Part shown: positions 13,359 through 25,314 of the stretch, in pieces
Layout of the letters: every line of letters starts with the position of its first letter
Numbering within the stretch: position 1 is the stretch's first letter
Source: Allodiplogaster sudhausi
Lineage: Eukaryota; Nematoda; Chromadorea; Rhabditida; Diplogasteridae
NCBI GenBank assembly: GCA_945643635.1
Contig: CALZFC010000251.1
Coordinates: 1,067,501-1,131,500, forward strand
DNA length: 64,000 nucleotides
Reading direction: 5' to 3'
Made by a program: the position numbers and the translations under genes
The notes under the pieces: model-generated
Told to the model about the DNA's origin: nothing
Database searches by the model: none
The model's input: the letters and a program-made list of their open reading frames with translations, nothing else

Positions 13359-14430
13359 TTATCGCTTTGCCCAGCATAGATGTAATGTGTGTAACATATA
13401 TTCGTTGCAATGTTGAAGTCAGGGTCAAGCAATGGGAAGGGGAAAAGAAAGAATGTAAAATAAAAAGAAGGGAAAAATCATGATGTGACAGTATAACAAT
13501 AAGTACGAAAAGAAGACAGTGAACTGGAGGAAACATGTTGTTCTAGCAGTGGAATCACACGATAAGATAGACTAGCACGTTTATAGCGAAGAGATCGAAG
13601 AGAAGGAAAGGCAAGCTTAAGTGAGTGCCCTCGGAGGTTGGAAGAGTATCGACCAGGAAATTTGAAAAAGCAAGTGGGTTCAATAGGAGTAAGATTCCGT
13701 ACTATTTTGAAGGTTGTGACTAGATCAGTAACTTGTCTACGTTGCTCGAGAGAGGGCAAGCCAAGGGATTCTAAGCGTTGATTATATGTTAAAGAACGAA
13801 CAATTCTCTTAAAGATGGAACGAGTGAAACTTCTCTGAACTTTCTCAATCGAATTAACAAATGAGACAGCGGAGGAGTTCCATACCTCAGACAGTGAATC
13901 AAGTATGGGCAAAACATAAACTTTATATAAGCGTATCAAAATAGAAGGGTTGCGAGATCTGAATGACCGAAGAATATATGCGCATTTTGCGGAGGCTTTT
14001 CTAACTATGGATTGAATATGTTCACCAAAAGAGAGCTCACTATCATATGTAATACCGAGGTCCTTAAACGATGAAACTGTTGGGAGGGAAACGCCACGCA
14101 GAGAGAATGACGGCGAAATAGATTGACATAACGACAGTTTTATCCAGAGAAATAATTAGGCCCCACTGATTGGCCCATGAATCTATGGCGTTAAGTGCAC
14201 ATTGAAGGAGGGAAGGGTCATTATAAGTATAGAGCTTAGCATCATCCGCATAAATTGTGAAATGACAGCCTGGAGGGATACATTCAACAATGTCATTAAT
14301 GTAGATCAAAAAGAGCAGAGGTCCTAGACAAGTTCCCTGATTGACGCCATTATTAGTAGAGTACGTGAGAGAAGTAGAGTCACTGATGATAACAGATATA
14401 TCATTGAGGACCAGCCAAAAGGTACATACG
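13240..14430 (-). mobile_element. 5'-truncated CR1-like LINE fragment
   Basis: Minus-strand reverse transcriptase remains: GVNQGTCLGPLLFLIYINDI and the catalytic YADDAKLY are at about 14360-14200, and the LINE C-terminal pattern YVLPILDSLSEVW at about 13925-13880. The frame shifts between about 14070 and 13940, so it is dead. The 3' end runs into an (AT)n tract at 13318-13356, which could be its tail. It interrupts block A, since sequence matching 40690-40760 resumes at about 14420. It differs from the full LINE at 16.5-20.3 kb. Confidence 0.75.
13318..13356. repeat. (AT)n microsatellite
   Basis: About 19 perfect AT units at the 3' border of the truncated LINE. Confidence 0.9.
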
Positions 14431-14947
14431 AGCTGGCCTTGTTGTCGTAGCAAAGATCTTTCATGCAGGAATCGACCATGAAGCAATGAGTCTTTGCCCC
14501 CAGTATGTGAATAGAAAATTGCAAACCACACTTCCCTTCAAAAATCACTATGGTCAAGAATCCCAAAAAATCACGATTTTTCGTTGGCTCAGAGAATTAT
14601 TGGCTTTTCTTAAATGCCCCACTCTAAATTGTCAGATGGTTTTTTTGCCCGTTTGCTTGTCATTTTTGCTAGTCCAAGTATTGTGACAGAACGAGTGCCC
14701 TTACCAGCATGGATAATGGTAAGCAGGCCATAAATACCTGTGAAGGCTTACATGCAAGGAAATGAAGATCTTGAACAGTTAATTATATGCGAGTAATTAA
14801 AGATGAGGGCTAATGCTTTGGAATACGTCTTATTCACAATCTGGCAAAGAAAGCGTCAATGACTGCCTCCTCCAACTATTTCTCCGTTCGCTTACTGCTG
14901 CTGACCACTCGTACAACTCCCGCATTAATCTATATTACTATTTCATG

Positions 14948-14948
<1 letters not shown>

Positions 14949-14987
<39 letters not shown>

Positions 14988-15347
14988 CGCGCTCTCTCTC
15001 TTTCTCTCTCTCTCACTTCCGTCCTTCCACCCTCCCTCACTATATCTATCTTTTTCTCCTGCTCTCTGCCTATATCTCTCCTCTCTCTCTTCGCTCTCTA
15101 TCTTTCTGTACAGAATGACTTGAAGATTTCAGATGATGGCCGAGACTACTCTCCACGGTGATGCCGTTGCGCAAGCCTTCTCGCGAATCCTATCGGGTTT
15201 GTCGTTTGTTCTCTTTTTATTTCGTTCAGTCGCCAGAGACATATTAGGTCTCTTACATATTAGGTCCTTTGGAAAAAGTGGTGTACGCATAGTTCCTCCA
15301 CTCTTCTCTCTCTTACACACACTCTCTCTCTCTTTCTCTCTCTCTCG

Positions 15348-15380
<33 letters not shown>

Positions 15381-15400
15381 GCTCTTTCTCTCAAGTATAT
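14949..15400. repeat. (CT)n tracts around exon 1 of the block A plus copy
   Basis: Long CT tracts lie at 14949-15025 and 15305-15390, on either side of the exon that starts at 15133. Matching tracts lie at 41280-41415 and 41620-41710 in block B. Confidence 0.85.
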
Positions 15401-15905
15401 GTACTAATTGTAAAGAGTTAGATAGCTTCACGCCTTACTCGCTTCTCGTATTCGGAAACATCGCCTTGCTCAGCAACCACACGGGCTCCAAGGTGTTTGT
15501 CGACCTCGTCTCTGCTCGGTTTGTCTGTATAATCATTATTATTATTATTATTATCTTTACTTAGTTAAAACCTGCATTTATTTTGGAAAGAAAACACGAG
15601 TAATTCTTTTTATTTTTATTAATCGTTTTCCCAGGCTGATGCTGTTCAACTTCGCCAACTTGGACTACGCGGTGGACCCTCTGATCAACCACTACTTATG
15701 CGAGCGTGTTCTTGCAGGTCATCACTTAGTCTTGATTATATTTAAATACGAATTGATCTTCATAATTTATATAATTGAAAAACAATTTTTTTCACAAAAG
15801 GATTTATTAATTTAATTATTTATGATGTGACAAAATTAAGAGATATATGCATGTAGCTCGAGAAGGCTGTGAGATTCCAGTAAAAAGTTGAGAGGAGAGA
15901 GAGAG

Positions 15906-15951
<46 letters not shown>

Positions 15952-16760
15952 GAGCGGAAGCGACGGTGAGGGTGGGGAGGAGGCTCAGGTTCTTCGGAAT
16001 GAGCCTTATTATGTGGTAAAACAACATATATTAGGTACGAAATGCTTCAATTAGGCTTGAGTTTCGACTCCCGCCTAATAAGGCTCATTCTGAAAAACCA
16101 GAGGGGAGGGTAGATGCAGCCAGCAGATCTGTTCTTGGCAGGATTCCAATGTGATATGATTAATGCATATTATCTATCTTTGTTTGGGTACTCTTTGTTG
16201 ACTCAGTTTCTTTTTCATTATTTCTCTCTTTGCCTCTCTCTCTACATTTCTCTCTTTCTCATTCTCTCTTTTTCGTTCTTTTCTCTCCTTTTCTTTATCT
16301 TTCTCGGTCTCTTTTGGGTTAATTGGATGTATTATATCACTTCATTTAAAGGCAACGCTCGCGCGCTCGATCTCTCTGAAGAGGAGCTCGACACTTTTCG
16401 TAATTTTCATCAATCAGTATCTGTATGTACATTTTTTTCCTACGAAAGGCTCCGAGAAACGAAAAAAATTCATAGGATGAAATATTTATTTATTTATTTA
16501 TTTATCGTACATGAAATTAATATTTCGATGTGACAGCACAAAATATAGGAAGGAATGTTTGCTTAAATCGAATGATCTAATATGTTGGGGAGGAAGGGGG
16601 GGGGATAGGGAATCGACGCACACGAGTCGTACCAAGCCGGGGGCGCCACTGCCCGGCCTCGTCTTTGCCAGAGACGGTACAAGCTGGGGGAGGAGCAGCA
16701 GGGGGCTTGACTCGCGGTTGTCGATGGGGTCTTAAGAATGAAGTAGGCCGGAAACCGGGC

Positions 16761-19700
16761 TTAAATACCACTAACTTCTACTGCATTAATTACTTTAGGC
16801 AAGGAATCGATAGACATCAGAACTTTACGGGCGGTATTAACAGAAGGTGCGGAGAGAAAAGAGAGTGGCAAACAAGGATACCATCTTGAAGTGCGAAAAG
16901 CAAATGAGTGCATTAGAAGATCTGACTTAGTAATTGGAATATGAAACGCAAACACTGATCTACGATTGTTGCATGGTTTAAACGAATAGAATAGCGATAT
17001 AGGAGAAGATAAAATCATATGCAATAACTTATAAGCAGTAATGAGATCGATTTCGATTCGTCGACGATAAAGAGATACCAAATTGAATAATGCTAGACGG
17101 TCAACGTATGATGGAATATTCCTAAAATTGAGCTGGAACTTGTTACAACGAACATATAGTAATCTACTAAAAACTTTCTGAACATTCTCTAATGATCTAA
17201 TTTGCATAATTCTAAAGGGAGACCATACCGGTGATGCGAATTCTAGTATTGGAAGAACGAAGCATTTATAAGCACGAATGTAATGCTGCGAGATATTCGA
17301 CTTTAGAATTCTAAAGAGTGCATATACTAGTCGAAGGGCTTTAGAGCTTACAGATTTAATATGATCATTGAAGGATAACTTGTCATCTATCAAAACACCT
17401 AGATCTCGTACAGCTTCACTAGCGACAGAGAAAGCTAGAGAAGAGTCTTGAAGAGTTCGAGATAGAGAGAGCGAGGAAGGAGAGTGAGACAGAGTAGGAA
17501 ACGTGCGAGATACGTAGTAAGGCAGACGGGGGTTATTTTTGCCTAAGTGCAAAACGACGCACTTTTTGTGTGCGACTTCCAACTGCATGTTTTGGCAGTA
17601 GTTTTGAATTGCAATTGCAGCATGTGAGAGTTGAAAATGGGCTTTCCCCTGGGTGGTTGAATCGAAAGGGGTGAAAAGCTTCATATCATCTGCAAAAAGA
17701 GAAATTTTAACCAGAGGAAGATGAGAAAGAACCAGAGGAAGATCAGATATGTACAGACTGAACAAAAGAGGAGAGAGCACGGATCCCTGCGGGACACCTG
17801 AAGAGGCTGGAAAGACAGACGAGAGAGAATCGTTCACTTTTACTCGAAATGTGCGAGAGACTAGAAAAGATTCAAACCAATTTAGCCAGTTTCCTCGAAA
17901 ACCGAGATATTCCAGCTTTGTGAGAAGTTTAGGCACAGAGACTTTGTCAAATGCCTTGGCAAAATCATAATAAAGGACATCAACAGACCGGTTAGAACAC
18001 ACTTCTCTTTTCCAATACTGAGAACATTCGAGCAAGTTAGTCACTACTGATTTGCCTTGAACGAAGCCATGTTGGCATGCTGGTATCGATTGGAACCGAT
18101 GACAGTGTGTTAAGATTTTTGCTATCAGACATCTTTCCATCACCTTGCATGCAGCTGGAGTAATAGTTATGGGTCTGAAATCTTGCGGAGAGGAAGGGGA
18201 GGTTACCTTATTAATTGGTAGCACAATGCCTTCGCGCCATTTAGAGGGGACCTGGCCGAGAGAGAGCGAGAAATTAAAGATATAACTTAGAGGTTCAGCC
18301 AATACTAGAGCACAGTTCTTAAGGATGATAGAAGGGAGAGCGTCAGAGGTGAGAGAGCAAGATGGCTTGAGTCGCTTAAGATGAAAAGCTACCTGTTGGG
18401 GCATTATAATAAAGTTTGGAAGAGAGTGAATGACACGAGACGATGGTGACAGAGAGGTGCCATTGTCATTTATGAAGACGCTAGAAAAATAAGATCCGAG
18501 TGCTTCGGCCTTTGCATTATCGGATGACAAAAGCTTGTAATTAACGTGGAATGAACCAATATGGGGACGCTTTTTTAGTCTGGTAGAAACATGCTGCAGA
18601 AGCTTGGCTGGGGAATTTAAGAATCGAGATTCAGAGTTCTTTAGAAATTTTAAAATGAGACGCTGCAACTTAATACATACACGTTCATATTCAATTCTTA
18701 CCGGAAGACAGTTTAGCTTAGGAAAAAGACGGTTTTTATGCAAAAGGAGTGAACGTATGTAGGGAGGATACTTGTCCGCAGGGAGTCTTATTTTCTTAGG
18801 TGGAGTAATTTCGCGTGCAAGGGAAAGAAGAATTGCTGTGAAGCGTTCATATAGATCATCAACATCAATGAAGTCATTAAAACAAGAGCACCAGTCTATT
18901 GATCTAAGGGCAATGGAAAGCTGATCGAAGTTGCAGCGGCGGTAGTCAAGAGATGGAACATACAAAGGCAGGGGGGAGGAGAAAGAGAGAGAGAAGGAGA
19001 CAGATGAGTGGTCGGAGCTGCTGAAAGGCGCGACGACTTCGCAGTCAATTGCTACTCCCAGGGTGCTGATAACAAGATCGAGAATGTTTGACCCGTGCGT
19101 TGGACTGGAGACAGATTGGATGAGTGAGAGGTCATTTACTAAGTCTACGAGCCTCCTATTTTGCCCCTTAGTTGAGGAGAGATCATTCCAGTTTAAAGGC
19201 ATATTGAAGTCGCCGCAGAGAAGTGAGGGTTGGGGGACTGCTAGCAATTCTTGCAAGCTCTCAAAAAGTGAGTCATTGGATGCGGAACATGTATTTGGGG
19301 GGCGGTAGACAAGGACAAGACGGACGAGACCAAAGTCAACTTGAGAATGTAGATCAACTGCCAGGACGTCACATGATGATCGGTTAACAGAGACGGTTGA
19401 GACTGCTAGTGAGTTTCTGTACATAACAAGCACTCCACCTCCACGTTTACCTTTTCGGTCAGAACGCAATAAACAATAAGGAAGATTACTAACGATTTCG
19501 CTGTCCAAAATGTTTGAGTTTAGCCAAGTTTCAGTAACAAAAAGTAAATCGGGCTGAGTGATTGATAAATATGCATGTAAGTCAGAAAGCTTATTAACAA
19601 GGCTTCTTGCATTAAACATGACACAGAAGGGACGGGGGGAGGGGGAAACTGATATCTGGGGTGGACTGGTTCCTAGTTGACTCAGTTTCCCATGGCCGAT

Positions 19701-19811
19701 GGAGAGGACGCCGCAGCCGAGGATGGGTCTGGGAGGGGAGTCGGGATGGAGAGGCGGCGTTTTCCAGAGATCTCGCTTCTCTTCCAGATCTCCTCGCGGT
19801 AGATCGTCCAT
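16761..19811 (-). CDS. LINE ORF2: endonuclease-reverse transcriptase
   Basis: 1016 codons without interruption. The N-terminal third is an APE-type endonuclease: NARSL at about residue 67, VTETW, GDFNMP and SSSDHSS are the expected catalytic blocks. The middle is a reverse transcriptase with YYDFAKAFDKV, GVPQGSVLSPLLFSLY and the catalytic FADDMKLF. The C-terminal part has the usual LPILEFASPVWSP pattern of CR1/Jockey-like elements. It would nick target DNA and copy its own RNA in the nucleus. The first Met lies inside ORF1, so translation start or coupling is unclear. The protein is complete for its type. Confidence 0.9.
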   Translation of the reverse strand: MDDLPRGDLEEKRDLWKTPPLHPDSPPRPILGCGVLSIGHGKLSQLGTSPPQISVSPSPRPFCVMFNARSLVNKLSDLHAYLSITQPDLLFVTETWLNSNILDSEIVSNLPYCLLRSDRKGKRGGGVLVMYRNSLAVSTVSVNRSSCDVLAVDLHSQVDFGLVRLVLVYRPPNTCSASNDSLFESLQELLAVPQPSLLCGDFNMPLNWNDLSSTKGQNRRLVDLVNDLSLIQSVSSPTHGSNILDLVISTLGVAIDCEVVAPFSSSDHSSVSFSLSFSSPLPLYVPSLDYRRCNFDQLSIALRSIDWCSCFNDFIDVDDLYERFTAILLSLAREITPPKKIRLPADKYPPYIRSLLLHKNRLFPKLNCLPVRIEYERVCIKLQRLILKFLKNSESRFLNSPAKLLQHVSTRLKKRPHIGSFHVNYKLLSSDNAKAEALGSYFSSVFINDNGTSLSPSSRVIHSLPNFIIMPQQVAFHLKRLKPSCSLTSDALPSIILKNCALVLAEPLSYIFNFSLSLGQVPSKWREGIVLPINKVTSPSSPQDFRPITITPAACKVMERCLIAKILTHCHRFQSIPACQHGFVQGKSVVTNLLECSQYWKREVCSNRSVDVLYYDFAKAFDKVSVPKLLTKLEYLGFRGNWLNWFESFLVSRTFRVKVNDSLSSVFPASSGVPQGSVLSPLLFSLYISDLPLVLSHLPLVKISLFADDMKLFTPFDSTTQGKAHFQLSHAAIAIQNYCQNMQLEVAHKKCVVLHLGKNNPRLPYYVSRTFPTLSHSPSSLSLSRTLQDSSLAFSVASEAVRDLGVLIDDKLSFNDHIKSVSSKALRLVYALFRILKSNISQHYIRAYKCFVLPILEFASPVWSPFRIMQIRSLENVQKVFSRLLYVRCNKFQLNFRNIPSYVDRLALFNLVSLYRRRIEIDLITAYKLLHMILSSPISLFYSFKPCNNRRSVFAFHIPITKSDLLMHSFAFRTSRWYPCLPLSFLSAPSVNTARKVLMSIDSLPKVINAVEVSGI

Positions 19812-20287
19812 ACGCCTGGCTCAGTGCGATTGAGCCAGGTGGCGTGCTCGCGGTCTCTCTGGAAGCGGCGCCTCTCTTCCTCGGTCATCGACCTGCGGAC
19901 GAAGACCTTGGACCACGTGGAGTGGCCACGAAGAGAGGGCGCCGCCTTCAGAGCTTGCATGAGGTGACCGCGAGTTGGAAGCAGGACCTTGAGCAGACGA
20001 GGGCGAGTGCCGCGCTGGCCCATGCGGAAAGTGGTCTGGGGGTGCGCTTCTACACCCAGGGCGTCCAGCAGGGAGCACACATTCGCTCTGTCCTCCGAGA
20101 CGCGGGCAGAGGGAGTGCCAGAGGCGGACTCCGGGAGGCCAACCACAACGAGGGAGCGCTCCCGAAGATGGCGCTCGGCAGGGCACTCGGAGCCAGCGAA
20201 GGAGAGGGCAGGCCGGGGGAGAGGGACAGACATGGGAGCAGAGGACGAGGGAAGCAGGACAGCGAGCTTTTCAAGGGTGGTGGACAT
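19682..20287 (-). CDS. LINE ORF1 RNA-binding-like protein
   Basis: The open frame extends to an ATG at 20320, but those first codons overlap sequence conserved with the host exon, so the Met at 20287 (MSTTLEKLAVLL) is preferred. The product is about 200 aa. A central segment (RSLVVVGLPES) has the look of an RRM-like beta strand seen in LINE ORF1 proteins; the C-terminus is basic then Ser/Pro-rich. No CCHC knuckle is seen. It overlaps the start of ORF2. Confidence 0.65.
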   Translation of the reverse strand: MSTTLEKLAVLLPSSSAPMSVPLPRPALSFAGSECPAERHLRERSLVVVGLPESASGTPSARVSEDRANVCSLLDALGVEAHPQTTFRMGQRGTRPRLLKVLLPTRGHLMQALKAAPSLRGHSTWSKVFVRRSMTEEERRRFQRDREHATWLNRTEPGVWTIYREEIWKRSEISGKRRLSIPTPLPDPSSAAASSPSAMGN

Positions 20288-20980
20288 AAGATATGCATAT
20301 GTAGCGGTGCTGCGCATCATGACGAATTCTTCTGCAGTCTTTTCCCACAGACACTCCGCAAAGTCAAGGCCTACTCTGGAGGAGGGTATGTTTTAACTAA
20401 CAAAAAAACAACTACTTTTCATGCTGACATTTTATATTCATAATAGTACAGTATACTTTTTTCATACATATGTTCCTTTGTATTTTAGAAATTTGCATAA
20501 TTTTAGCCATTTATAATTAAAGGAAGTATCCGTCGAATAATTCTGCAGTAATGCTGTAGAAGCAGTTTGAATGCGGGCCTATACATGCATTTGCCTGTCT
20601 CTAGAAATAGTAGTGCTGCTATGACGTACTGTAGCTAAATCTGAACCGGCAAGTTTAATTTAATGGAAAAAAAATCGCGCAAACTTTCGGGCTATATACT
20701 TTACGAAAAGATGAACGTATCCACGACAAAACAGAAATAATTATATCTCCACTCATTGATTGTGTGGCGGCAATCATCAGGGAACTGGCTTCGTTCGCCT
20801 CCACATCCTTCCACATCTTTCCGAACGCAGAATTGTTCTTATTTAAGATTTTATTTTAAAAGAGTTCATAAATCATTAGCATTGCAGAAATGTTGTACTT
20901 CCATAATATATTTGGTTTATAAAAATAATAAAATTGTTATTTCCATGTACAATTTTACAATTTTATATCCTCGTCTCTCC

Positions 20981-21043
20981 ACATTCTATTCCCTGTCCCT
21001 CTGTGTGAAGGACTCATCTTCCCCTACGGGAGGACACAACAGA
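20981..21043 (+). mobile_element. Remnant of an LTR 3' end
   Basis: The stretch from CACATTCTATTCCCTGTCCC to GGGAGGACACAACA closely matches the last 63 bases of the 5' LTR at 52145-52563, including CCCCTACG and the terminal ACAACA. It is a fragment of a related element. Confidence 0.65.
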
Positions 21044-21726
21044 TACAAAGAAAAATTTAATTAATTTTTTTCATAATATTAAACGTATGTAAATTGCAAA
21101 AGTGAGCGAACGTGAGAATCTAATGTAGAACTTGTCAACAATAGTTGAAGTCGTTGTTCTTATTTCGAAAGAGTTCGTGAAACCTTCTTCGAAACGTGGG
21201 AATAACCTTCCCAATGTTTCATTATAATAGATGAAATTTGTATTTTGAAAGTTATTTTGTGGAATAACTTTCAAAATACAAATTACTCCGCCAGACCACT
21301 TTCAAATTTTTTTCTCGCCCTATCCCATTTCCTTTCTTCAAAGGCATATCTCTTCCGTTATCAAGCCTCTCAACCTATTACGTATTACAATTTATATGAA
21401 TTCATATCATTTCCGAGCTCGCCCTCTAGATTGGTCATTGAGGAAGCATAAATGTTTTCGTCAGTCTCTTAATACTTGCAGGAAATCCTTCGGAGTGTGC
21501 ACCATGTCGAGCGTGACGGTCAACAACCAGTTTAATATAGATATAAATGAATTTGCCCACGAATCCTTCCTTCTCTTTCGTCGAAAGTTCATCTTATAAA
21601 TTGATTTCACAAAAGTACTCAATTGTTGCCAGTTCCTACTCCATCGTTCCTACTCTATCGCGTTGCCAATTAATTCGGCAATGACTTCGTGTTACTATGC
21701 TTTCATAGAAATATCGAAATTTTCAG

Positions 21727-22065
21727 GCATGCACGGCAAAAGGCAGAACGCGTCCAGAGTCGTGCAGTCACTATAACACGCCGTCTTGCGTTTAGCGAGT
21801 CATCGTGAAGCCGACGGCTGTAAGCGCTCGTCCGGATATGGATGCGCTGGGATGTGCGAATGAACACGAAACCGGCTGCTTTGTCGACGCTGGGTTCCCA
21901 AACAACAAGAACCACGCTTTTTGTGCTACTGCAATGCAAGCAACCAAATGCAACGATGATGAGGCCATGGATAAGAGCGTGTCCACAGTGCTCAAGATGT
22001 ACGAAAAGCTGCACACCACGACCACCACGACCCAGTTGCCGACCACCACCACGTCGTCCAGTCAG
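21727..22065 (+). pseudogene. ET/Ly6-like exon with in-frame TAG (copy E0)
   Basis: The exon starts after TTTTCAG and ends at a CAG before GTCTTC, like the intact copy at 50048. It retains SARPDMDALGC, ETGCFVDAGFP, KMYEKLH and the Thr-rich tail. The conserved Trp codon is TAG at 21793-21795, and the CxC segment is disturbed by a small insertion. No matching signal-peptide exon was found upstream. The downstream sequence matches the 3' flank of copy E4. Confidence 0.7.
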
Positions 22066-23492
22066 GTCTTCAGTGAAATGAGCAAATGGATGATCTCTGC
22101 ACGGATAATTTTCCACTGGCTACTTTGCAAAATGCAAATTTTGCTAAATTTATAGCCTGTCTATAAGTCAAAATGCGTAATTAGCTAATTTTTTTAAAAC
22201 CTTATTCAAATGAATTTTATTTCAGGGACAGTAACTTTAGGCGAGAAATAATTAGTCAAAAATTTATTTCATTTAAATCGAAAACCGAAAGCGTGAGAAT
22301 ATTTGTAATATGAAACACTACGAGAAACCAAGGGCATTATTTTTCATTAAATTCCCCGGAAGCGACCAGATTAATGAAGGGGTTCTGTTAAAGGAAATAT
22401 TTAATAATTAATTGTTATTGCGCTTAAATTCTCTTCAGCAGAACGATCTGACTGGCCTTTATCTTTTCCTAGGACTCGGCGTTCTCCTCCAGGCTTTCCG
22501 TGGCTGGTGCGAATATGATATCATCAAACATTTAAACCAGTTTTTGTACTCTCGTTCTTTTGCCTGAATGCAATTCAAGAGATTTATCACATTTTCTTGA
22601 ATTTAAAATGCAGATTCGTCTGCAAACGTTAAAAAAACGAATTTTTTATATTATCTAAACTAATGTACATAAATAAATAAATGTGTTTAACAAAAGTTTT
22701 AAACGGGTATTCAATAAATTCCTTAAATAATGTGATTCATACGAGAGCACCAAAAAGGAAAGGATCAGAGAGGGGGCGGAGAGATCAGTGAATGAGAAAT
22801 GAAGAGGAAGAGCCAAAGAAGTCGATGAAAGGGACAGAGAAGGAGCGAGGAGGGCGGACGATCACAAATAGGTGACAAAGGGTGAGAGCAAAGGGGGTCT
22901 CATGAAGGGTCTCCTGAAAAGAGTGATCTCCTAAAGGGTTCGCTCAAAGTTCTCTGAACAAAGGTCCCGACAACATTCACAAACAATTCCAATCAATTCT
23001 CACGAGTTGGTCTCAATCCTGAACATCTTCTTCATCCAGATAATACCCAAAACTCTTGGAAGAGTTCCCAAGAACGAACACAAAATAATATGTGAGCCTT
23101 TCAAGGGAAGAGGGCAACAAGTTTATCACTTGTGCAAAGAAAGGACAACGACAATAAGACAAGGTGGACTATAACGGCGGAACAAGAAAGCTTTTCTCAA
23201 AGGAGAAAAGCAAAGGACGAACCGGCTAACTAGCCACAAAACAGTCGAAGTGAGAATGACATCCCAAAAATATCCAAAAGCAAACGAATATACCACACCC
23301 ATGTAATTCCAGGCGAGAGAATGACTAATTTAAAATGCTACGGTAAAAAAGTTCCACGTGTCAAACTTATTAATAAGAGAAACAAATCTGTTTTTAAAAC
23401 AAAATTTGTCAGTGTTCTTAAAAAAAAGAAATCACAAACAAACTTCTAGCTCAGAAGAGCATTTAGATGTTTGACTTGTCAAATTTTTCCAG
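22066..23492. other. Intergenic/intronic region with transmembrane-exon remnant
   Basis: At about 22473-22513 a degenerate copy of the family's hydrophobic exon ends in GTGGCTG followed by GTGCGA, the donor shared with 28507, 30616, 46550 and about 51934. The remainder to 23490 shows no exon. Confidence 0.4.
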
Positions 23493-23551
23493 GTATAATC
23501 ATGTGTATTCTTCGGGCGATGAAGCCAAAGAAGGATGAAGAGAAGTCGTGA
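23493..23551 (+). pseudogene. Terminal exon of an ET/Ly6-like membrane protein (cytoplasmic tail)
   Basis: After a TTTTTCCAG acceptor the frame reads IIMCILRAMKPKKDEEKS and stops at TGA 23549-23551. This is a hydrophobic end plus a short charged tail. A sister exon lies at 55468-55526 and a frameshifted one at 46637. It probably belonged to copy E0. Confidence 0.5.
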
Positions 23552-25310
23552 CTCGAGAGAAACCGAGCTTCCTCCCAGTGTCCCTCTCTCGCTTCTGCCT
23601 TCACAGAATCCCTTCTCCGACGCCGTCTCCCTCTTCTTTCCACCTCCCCACATAATGGCTATCCAACTGGCTGTCAAACTTCGATGTTCCACTTTTCCAC
23701 ATTACAATTCATATGCTTTCCATTTTTTCTCTCTTACTCGTTCACTCTCTGTCTTTCTTTTTTTCTCTCTCTCTCTTGCTCTCGCTCTCTTTCTCCATCT
23801 CTCTTCATCTTTCTCTCTTCCTTCTCTCTCTTTCGCCCTATTTCTAATCTTTATCTCTCTCGCACTCCAATAAAAAATTACAACATAATTTCGCAGTGGA
23901 AACTATTTTCATTGTTTATCGTCTTGATTGTTGACAAAGGTGAATGCTTTTCTTCGTCATTAAATACAGCACAAAATACTGGGTGATTTTTTTCTTCTGT
24001 TGCGCGGGGCTCTGGGAAAATGTTGGGAGTAGTTTTCTCACAATCAGGTCTTCCTTTTTTAACTTACATTTATATTTGTGCCTACTTTACCTTAATCAGA
24101 TACGGAATCCAGGACACAAAACTCTATCAGGAAAAAGAAGTCGGAATATGAGTATGTCTGCATAGTGGGTGGCAAACGAAAAAAAAAGATGAGGAAGAGA
24201 AAGATTGAGAAAGAGAGAAATAGTGAGAAAGATTTAGAGTGGAGAAAGAGATGTTGAAAGATAGAGATATAAAAAAAAGAGATGAAGAGACAGATGAAAG
24301 ATGCATTTTGCAAATTAGCATGATAAGTAACCTGTTCTGAAATGAACAAAAAAGATAATTCGCCATTCGAGAGGGAGTAGAAAAATCAATCTGTAAAATG
24401 TTCTAAGAGGCTATTTCAACCAAATTAACAGCGTTTTCAAATTGTGTCTGCGTGAGGGGATAAATGTTTCATTATTGTATTTCAGTCGAAACTACTCCTA
24501 ATTACTATTATTTCTTCTCATTCGGTAGCAGTTTCCAAATAAATCTGGGGTGAACTGGAAACCTAAAACGATTATACAACGTGTTCTGCGATTAATTTGT
24601 TCTGCATGGATAGCTGCCATAAATGATCGAGCAAATTGAAATTGGGTTTTTCAAATTTTACATTTATAAAACTCCTGTTTTCCCTTTTTTACATTGGATT
24701 AGAAGGATTTCATCTCCGGATCGGGTCTAGGGAAATTATAAAAAGTACTTCAAGTTTTTTTTTCCTCAAATTTTTGGTGACTTCTCAACTTTTATTTGAC
24801 CCGGTCAAGAATAAAAGTAGAGGGAACATTTTTATCCGCGCAGTTGTGCAAAGAAAATATCCCTTCTAATCCTCCTGATTGTGAGTGCAGTGTCGATCGT
24901 CATTTCAGTCAAATTAAATGAGGACTTTTCCGAGTTTATGGCGAGCCAGCTGTGAGAAAAGATTTATTTCTTTTAAATCAAATGTAAATAACAAAATTTG
25001 TCAACTTTTTCGTGGGTGCTGATGGTAAGCCATTGGCGCAGAGGAGATGTTACCATAGTTCTCATGAATTGGAAGAAATTTATATCATCACAGGAATAAT
25101 AGATAATTATTTGAACAATCTCTTGTATGCACAAGGTGATTCGAAGAAATGGGAATTTTTTGATGGCTCTACGAGCATTTTTATTTGACCAGTTGGGACA
25201 AGGGGACGGACGAATGGGTGGATGGGCGGGTCGGAGCATTGTGAAATGGGCGGGGCATTGAGGTGGGCGGGGCATTGAGAAATTGACGGGGCATCTCCCT
25301 AGCTCCGCCT
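23552..25310. other. Duplicated noncoding flank
   Basis: CT-rich at 23730-23870. The part from about 23870 to 24420 is repeated at about 50700-51240 and in part at 47640-47760, so it belongs to the ET-gene duplication unit. No exon was found. The region near 25200-25310 is GC-rich and lies just 3' of the minus-strand gene that ends at 25315. Confidence 0.5.
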
Positions 25311-25314
25311 CCTC

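Larger units (their letters stand above)
16477..20287 (-). mobile_element. Full-length CR1/Jockey-type non-LTR retrotransposon
   Basis: Minus-strand element with ORF1 (from 20287) and ORF2 (to 16761), overlapping by about 130 bases in different frames. The 3' side ends in a tandem TTTA/ATTT tail at about 16483-16505. Left and right flanks match the uninterrupted block B sequence at about 42075-42115. No clean target duplication could be read, so the exact ends are approximate. With both ORFs open this may be a young copy. Confidence 0.8.
15133..20397 (+). pseudogene. Kelch-family gene N-terminal part, block A plus copy, split by a LINE
   Basis: Exons with agreeing phases: 15133-15196 (MMAETTLHGDAVAQAF), 15422-15518 (SFTPYSLLVFGNIALLSN), 15635-15717 (LMLFNFANLDYAVDPLINHY), 16352-16416 (RALDLSEEELDTFRNF), and a fifth block at about 20310-20395 matching 42110-42200 of block B. 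A full-length LINE sits between exon 4 and exon 5, right at the expected acceptor of exon 5. No kelch blades or C-terminal exon follow on this strand, so the copy is truncated. Exons 1-4 are open and clean, so the damage may be recent. Function unknown; kelch membership is inferred from the longer paralogues. Confidence 0.6.

Noticed and set aside
19661..20443. A 260-codon plus-strand frame opposite LINE ORF1
   Set aside because: Shadow of the GC-rich antisense ORF1; no domain and no match to known patterns.
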